A DNA stretch of 64,000 nucleotides from NCBI RefSeq assembly GCF_026768455.1, contig NZ_JAPPVQ010000006.1, positions 104,314 through 168,313 on the forward strand, in the 5' to 3' direction. The notes below the pieces were generated by a model that was not told the origin of the DNA, searched no databases, and was given only the letters and a program-made list of their open reading frames with translations. The position numbers and the translations under genes are program-made. The first letter of the stretch is position 1. The number at the start of each line of letters is the position of its first letter. Origin of the DNA: Candidatus Nitrosotenuis cloacae. Lineage in GTDB: Archaea; Thermoproteota; Nitrososphaeria; Nitrososphaerales; Nitrosopumilaceae. Shown here piece by piece: positions 60,134 through 64,000 of this stretch.

Positions 60134-62476
60134 TTATTTTTTTATCGCGAACTGGCCTTTCTTCTTCAGCATGAATCCCACCGCACCTATGGCACCGGGA
60201 ACTATGATTAGAACGGGATCAATTCCAAAGATGTCGGGCGCCTGGTATTCGTCGGTGTTTTCTCCTTGGACAAACACCTCGCCGGCCTCTGAGTGTATCG
60301 GCACCGTCTTTGTAATGGTTGCAGTGGAGTACCACTGGCCGCTTACTGTGGCAGTCACTATGGCAGTTCTTCCGTGAGGTATTATTGACGCGACTGCCTG
60401 ACCTGTCGTGCCAGTCTGCGCGTCGGCAATCTGCATTATCCCGTCCTCCACCTTCCAGTCGACGTTCATGCCTGAGAGTATCTTGTTCCCCGCAGTGGCG
60501 GTAACTGTCACAAGGAACGTGTCTGACGCATTTACGGAATCGGGGCCAGTTATTGCAAGCACCGGCGTCAGGCTGGTGATCGTTATTTGCTCGCTTAGCA
60601 GCGGGAGCTCCTTTGAGAGCAGCGAGACATCCGTCTCGCCTCCGCTCTTGGGGGCCGCGTCAAATATTGCAAAATAGTTGCCCTTCTCTATTGTTATCTT
60701 TGCAGGGATGTCCACTAGCCCTTGGTCCTTTACCACCATGCTTACGTCCACGTTGTCCGTGGCGTATGTGGGCGAGCCGTCGGAGTTGAGAAGCTGCACT
60801 ACGAACACGTCGTTGGATCCAACGAAGATCGACTTGGCATGATCAAGGCTCAGCTGCGCCGGCTCCGATGAGACGCTCTCAATTGACGAGCTTGACTTAA
60901 AGTCGCCTACCTCGAAGCTGATGTCCGCGGTTCCCTTTTTCATTGACTTGGCGTCTGATATCACAAGGGTGCTCTTTTGTGGTATGAACGTCGGCTCGAT
61001 CTCAACGTATTCGTTGGGGGACATGAAGACGTTGCGGTCTTCTGGGAATGATGTGACCTCGTCGCCGTCCTTTAGGTAAAACACGATTGGAAACGTGGTG
61101 CCTGACAACACGTCGGATATGAGCGGCTCTGCCACAAGTTCTACTGTGTCCTTGTCTGGGCCGAATACGGTGACGTCGGTCATCTCGCCTTCTGCCACCA
61201 CCGGCCTTAGCTGAAGATCGGATGGCGCGCTGTGGCTTGTCTTGCCGTATACTAGCGCGATCTGGTCGCCGCTTGACAGCTTGACGTCATTTATGAGAAG
61301 TGATGCTGTGTCTGATGAGTCTATCTTTATTGAGAGGTTCTTCTTTGCGACGACGGGGTTGCCTGATTCGTCCTCAAGGTAAAGGACTCCGACCAGCTCG
61401 GTCTTTCCGGTGGTCAGAATCGGCAGGGTCTCGAATTTCACCAGCTTGTCGTCCATCAGCTCAAGGTCCTTTGCCTCGATCTCCTCGCTCTCTATGACGA
61501 GCGGGTCCTCAGTTGATATTGAGACGTCGTACGTGTCCTCGATTCCCTTCGGGAGAGAATACTGGGTGTATCCCCAGTACGAGCCGCTTGGTATCGTAAA
61601 GTACCCGGAGTTCTTTTGCTTGTAGTTGTCAGAATAATTGGTGGCCTCGGAATAGTCGGACTCGATTGCCTTGTAGTACACGGTGATGTCTTTTTGCGCA
61701 AGTACTGGCTTGCCGCCAGAGTCCTGGAGCTGCGCAATGATGAACCCCTTTGCCACATCGTGGATGGTGACAGTCTTTGGGTATACGTACATCTTTACCG
61801 TAAGGTCCGTATCCTCCTTTACCGTAATGGTCGTGCTCTGCGTCTCTATTCCGTTTGACGTTGCATACAGCACGGCCTCGCCGGATTTCTTGGTATGGAA
61901 CTTGGTAAATGCATAGTATTCTCCTGCTTTTATTATGAGATTGGAATTTGTGAGCTCTACTATCTCCTTGTTTGCAGTGCTCAGGGAGACCGTGATGTCC
62001 TGCTTTGCCACCACTGGGGATCCGTCCTCGTCTGCAAGCTCTACTGCGACGTATCCCTCGTTTGGGCCGCTTGTCGTGAACGTGTCCGGCGTCACCTTGA
62101 TCAGAAGGGTTGAGGCACTGTTCTTGTTGCCATATATTGTGACTGGGATCTCCTTTGAGGTGTAGCCGGGGGCTGCCAGGTATATGGTGGTGGTACCGGG
62201 CTTTCCTGCCTTTACGGTCACCTCGGTGATAAACGAGTTGGTGTCCCTTACCTTCTCGATGTGCAAAATGGACGAATCAAGTGATGTTACCGTAAGGTCT
62301 GTAATCTTTTTTGGAATTATCTCGTCGCCTTCGGTGACAAAGACGTGCATAAGGCCGTCCGATTTTTCTACCAGCTTTGAGGGGATCAGTCTTACGTCAA
62401 ATTCTTCAGCGTACGCTGTACTAGTTGATATGAAAAGTGTCATGAATACAGCTAGGAGTATTCCTGTTTTCAACAC
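60134..62476 (-). CDS. Large surface protein of repeated Ig-like domains
   Basis: 780 residues: signal peptide (LLAVFMTLFISTSTAYAEEF), about seven Ig-like domains of roughly 95 residues (LLIKVTPDTFTTSGPNEGYV, LTVKMYVYPKTVTIHDVAKG, LAITGPDSVNASDTFLVTVT), and one C-terminal TM (IFGIDPVLIIVPGAIGAVGF) with a basic tail. Repeated phrases such as GSPVVAKQDITVS, GKPVLAQKDITVY and GNPVVAKKNLSIK mark duplicated modules. Probably a cell-surface structural or adhesion protein. Confidence 0.85.
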   Translation of the reverse strand: MLKTGILLAVFMTLFISTSTAYAEEFDVRLIPSKLVEKSDGLMHVFVTEGDEIIPKKITDLTVTSLDSSILHIEKVRDTNSFITEVTVKAGKPGTTTIYLAAPGYTSKEIPVTIYGNKNSASTLLIKVTPDTFTTSGPNEGYVAVELADEDGSPVVAKQDITVSLSTANKEIVELTNSNLIIKAGEYYAFTKFHTKKSGEAVLYATSNGIETQSTTITVKEDTDLTVKMYVYPKTVTIHDVAKGFIIAQLQDSGGKPVLAQKDITVYYKAIESDYSEATNYSDNYKQKNSGYFTIPSGSYWGYTQYSLPKGIEDTYDVSISTEDPLVIESEEIEAKDLELMDDKLVKFETLPILTTGKTELVGVLYLEDESGNPVVAKKNLSIKIDSSDTASLLINDVKLSSGDQIALVYGKTSHSAPSDLQLRPVVAEGEMTDVTVFGPDKDTVELVAEPLISDVLSGTTFPIVFYLKDGDEVTSFPEDRNVFMSPNEYVEIEPTFIPQKSTLVISDAKSMKKGTADISFEVGDFKSSSSIESVSSEPAQLSLDHAKSIFVGSNDVFVVQLLNSDGSPTYATDNVDVSMVVKDQGLVDIPAKITIEKGNYFAIFDAAPKSGGETDVSLLSKELPLLSEQITITSLTPVLAITGPDSVNASDTFLVTVTATAGNKILSGMNVDWKVEDGIMQIADAQTGTTGQAVASIIPHGRTAIVTATVSGQWYSTATITKTVPIHSEAGEVFVQGENTDEYQAPDIFGIDPVLIIVPGAIGAVGFMLKKKGQFAIKK

Positions 62477-62570
62477 GTCTGTGGCTTGAAAAAATCATAT
62501 AAGACAGTGTTTGGACAATTTGAACAAATACTACGATATTAGAAAAAATTCCTCAAAATTGTACAATGTT

Positions 62571-64000
62571 ATGGGTTCGAAAAATGACGTTGTACTAAAC
62601 CAGCTGCTCCTTGTGAACGGCGTCATCAAGCGCCTCATCGAAAGTCAAGGAATTAAACCGGAGCTCGATCCGAATGAAAAACCGGATTTTCCATCAGAGA
62701 GCTACTCGAAGGTAGTCAGCATGCTAAGGGTCAGAGAAAAGCTGCACGGCCGGCTCACCAAGCAGCAGCTAAAGCAGTCGTTTGACAGGGACACGGAGTT
62801 ACTCATCGGCAATTTCCATTATTATGAAAAACAATATGCAAAGGCAATCAGCTCGTACGACAGATCGTTAAAGGTCGACCCGCACGAGATAGGTGCTCTT
62901 GTCAACAAGGGAATGGCAACGTCAAAGCTTGGAAATCACAAGGAGGCAATCTCGCTGTTTGATAAAGTACTGGAGATTGAGCCGGAATATTTTGAGGCGC
63001 TTCACTGCAAGGGGGACTCGCTTGCACTTTTGTCAAAACACGACGAGGCTCTGTCGTGCTATGACCAGACGCTGCAGATAGATCCAAACTACTTTGACGG
63101 CCTGTACAAAAAGGGGCTTGCACTGCTTCACCTGCAGAAATACTCTGAGGCAATAACACACTTTGAGCGCGCACTCGACATAGAGCCGAATCACACCGAG
63201 GCGCTAGTCAGCATGGGAATGGCAACGTCAAAGCTTGGGAACCACGCCGACTCTCTGCAATACTTTGATCGCGCGCTGGAAAGTGATGCGAGGATTTTTG
63301 AGGCGCTGTACAACAAGGGGCTGTCGCTGGTCATGATGGGAAGATATGATTATGCGCTGGAGTGCTTTGACAAAACGCTCGAGATTGATCCTCACCACGC
63401 AGACGTGCTGTTTTACAAGGGGTTCTGCCTGGCAAACCAGGAAAAGCACCAGCTTGCCATCTCATACTACGACAAGGCGCTAGAGTTCAACCCGCAGCAC
63501 GTGCTGGCAATACATGAAAAGGGATATTCACTGCAGAGCACGGGCAAAAAGGCGGAGGCGCTGGAGTGCTTTGACGCGGTGCTTGGTATCGACTCTACAT
63601 TTGAGGACGCAATACTTTGCAAGGCCGAGATACTGCTCTCGCTGAATCAGTACGGGCAGGCAATCGAACACTTTGACAGGGTGCTCAAGGAGAGCCCTGA
63701 CAACGTCGATTCGTTGTATGGAAAGGCAGTGTCGCTGTCCGGTCTTGGGATGCACGAAAAAGCGCTCTCGGTCTTTGACAACGTACTTGAGGTATCGCCA
63801 AACCACTTTGACGCAATATGCAACAAGGCGCGCACCCTGCAACTTTTGGACAAGCACGATGAGGCAGTCAAGTTCTTCGAGATGGCGCTTGCCATCAACC
63901 CAAAGCACCACGACAGCATTCTGAACAAGGCGCACTCTCTTTTGCAGCTCTCAAGGCACCAGGAGGCGATTTCATTCTACGACAGGGCGCTTGCAATCAA
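62571..64000 (+). CDS. TPR-repeat protein (3' end beyond window)
   Basis: The frame opens at ATG 62571 (MGSKNDVVLNQLLLVNGVIK) and runs off the right edge, at least 476 residues. After an 80-residue N-terminal region come about a dozen 34-residue TPR units (AISSYDRSLKVDPHEIGALV, KALEFNPQHVLAIHEKGYSL, MALAINPKHHDSILNKAHSL). No signal peptide, so it is cytosolic. A protein-interaction scaffold; partner unknown. Repeat units are also similar in DNA. Confidence 0.9.
   Translation, partial: MGSKNDVVLNQLLLVNGVIKRLIESQGIKPELDPNEKPDFPSESYSKVVSMLRVREKLHGRLTKQQLKQSFDRDTELLIGNFHYYEKQYAKAISSYDRSLKVDPHEIGALVNKGMATSKLGNHKEAISLFDKVLEIEPEYFEALHCKGDSLALLSKHDEALSCYDQTLQIDPNYFDGLYKKGLALLHLQKYSEAITHFERALDIEPNHTEALVSMGMATSKLGNHADSLQYFDRALESDARIFEALYNKGLSLVMMGRYDYALECFDKTLEIDPHHADVLFYKGFCLANQEKHQLAISYYDKALEFNPQHVLAIHEKGYSLQSTGKKAEALECFDAVLGIDSTFEDAILCKAEILLSLNQYGQAIEHFDRVLKESPDNVDSLYGKAVSLSGLGMHEKALSVFDNVLEVSPNHFDAICNKARTLQLLDKHDEAVKFFEMALAINPKHHDSILNKAHSLLQLSRHQEAISFYDRALAI

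Noticed and set aside
62571..64000. Regular repeats at the right edge as a CRISPR array
   Set aside because: They are 34-codon TPR units in one open frame, not short identical repeats with unique spacers.
1..64000. tRNA, rRNA or other structured RNA genes
   Set aside because: I looked through the intergenic stretches for T-arm and cloverleaf-like sequence and found none; a covariance-model scan would be needed to be sure.

Overview
The window reads as chromosome of an ammonia-oxidizing archaeon of the Nitrososphaerota (Thaumarchaeota). The evidence is an Amt-type ammonium transporter with a signal peptide, an archaeal A-type ATP synthase, the archaeal coenzyme A route (pantoate kinase plus phosphopantothenate synthetase), Cdc48, duplicated Lrp-type regulators, and many tiny zinc-ribbon proteins. 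Promoters look archaeal: TATA boxes lie about 25 bp before ATG, GTG or TTG, so many mRNAs should be leaderless. I used that spacing to choose several starts. No rRNA, tRNA, CRISPR array, transposase or integrase was seen. The genus cannot be fixed from this window.

Layout. 1-6.4 kb: class V aminotransferase (cut by the left edge), a degenerate RecA-like protein, a ferredoxin, a GNAT, and the small heat-shock protein/Cdc48 operon. 6.5-7.9 kb: type II NADH dehydrogenase-like flavoprotein. 7.9-9.2 kb: a run of microproteins, several zinc-binding. 9.2-19.1 kb: secreted TPR protein, Lys-rich secreted protein, second GNAT, XPD/DinG-like helicase, glutamate-semialdehyde dehydrogenase, beta-propeller protein, CDF metal transporter. 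19.1-24.7 kb: an AT-rich island with a histidine kinase, a receiver-only regulator, two paralogous zinc ribbons, small secreted proteins, and five copies of a sequence centred on GGCATGCC near predicted transcription starts. 24.7-29.7 kb: CoA operon (pantoate kinase, PPS, PanB, CoaBC) ending in a CFI-box surface protein. 29.8-39.5 kb: AbrB/PhoU protein, Nudix hydrolase, Lrp regulator divergent from a MacB/LolCDE-like ABC operon, cation/proton antiporter, UbiB-like kinase, second Hsp20. 39.6-44.4 kb: nucleotide cluster (tmk, HD phosphohydrolase, pyrH) and small membrane or coiled-coil proteins. 44.4-56.7 kb: Cas4-like protein, ATP synthase C, Amt, rhodanese, then ATP synthase I (minus strand) and E-A-B-D-small subunit-K (plus strand). 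56.7-64 kb: divergent pyrI/pyrB, matrixin-like protease, CBS protein, large Ig-like surface protein, and a TPR protein cut by the right edge.

Most interesting structure. (1) In the AT-rich island a 22-bp sequence occurs three times exactly and twice as a shorter core. Each copy lies at a predicted promoter and reads in the same direction as a small downstream gene, which suggests a local regulon. (2) The promoters of atpC (minus) and atpE (plus), about 5.4 kb apart, share 32 identical bp from before the TATA box to just short of the start codon. The internal atpK promoter keeps the TATA box and a TTGGAGC box at the same 11-bp spacing.
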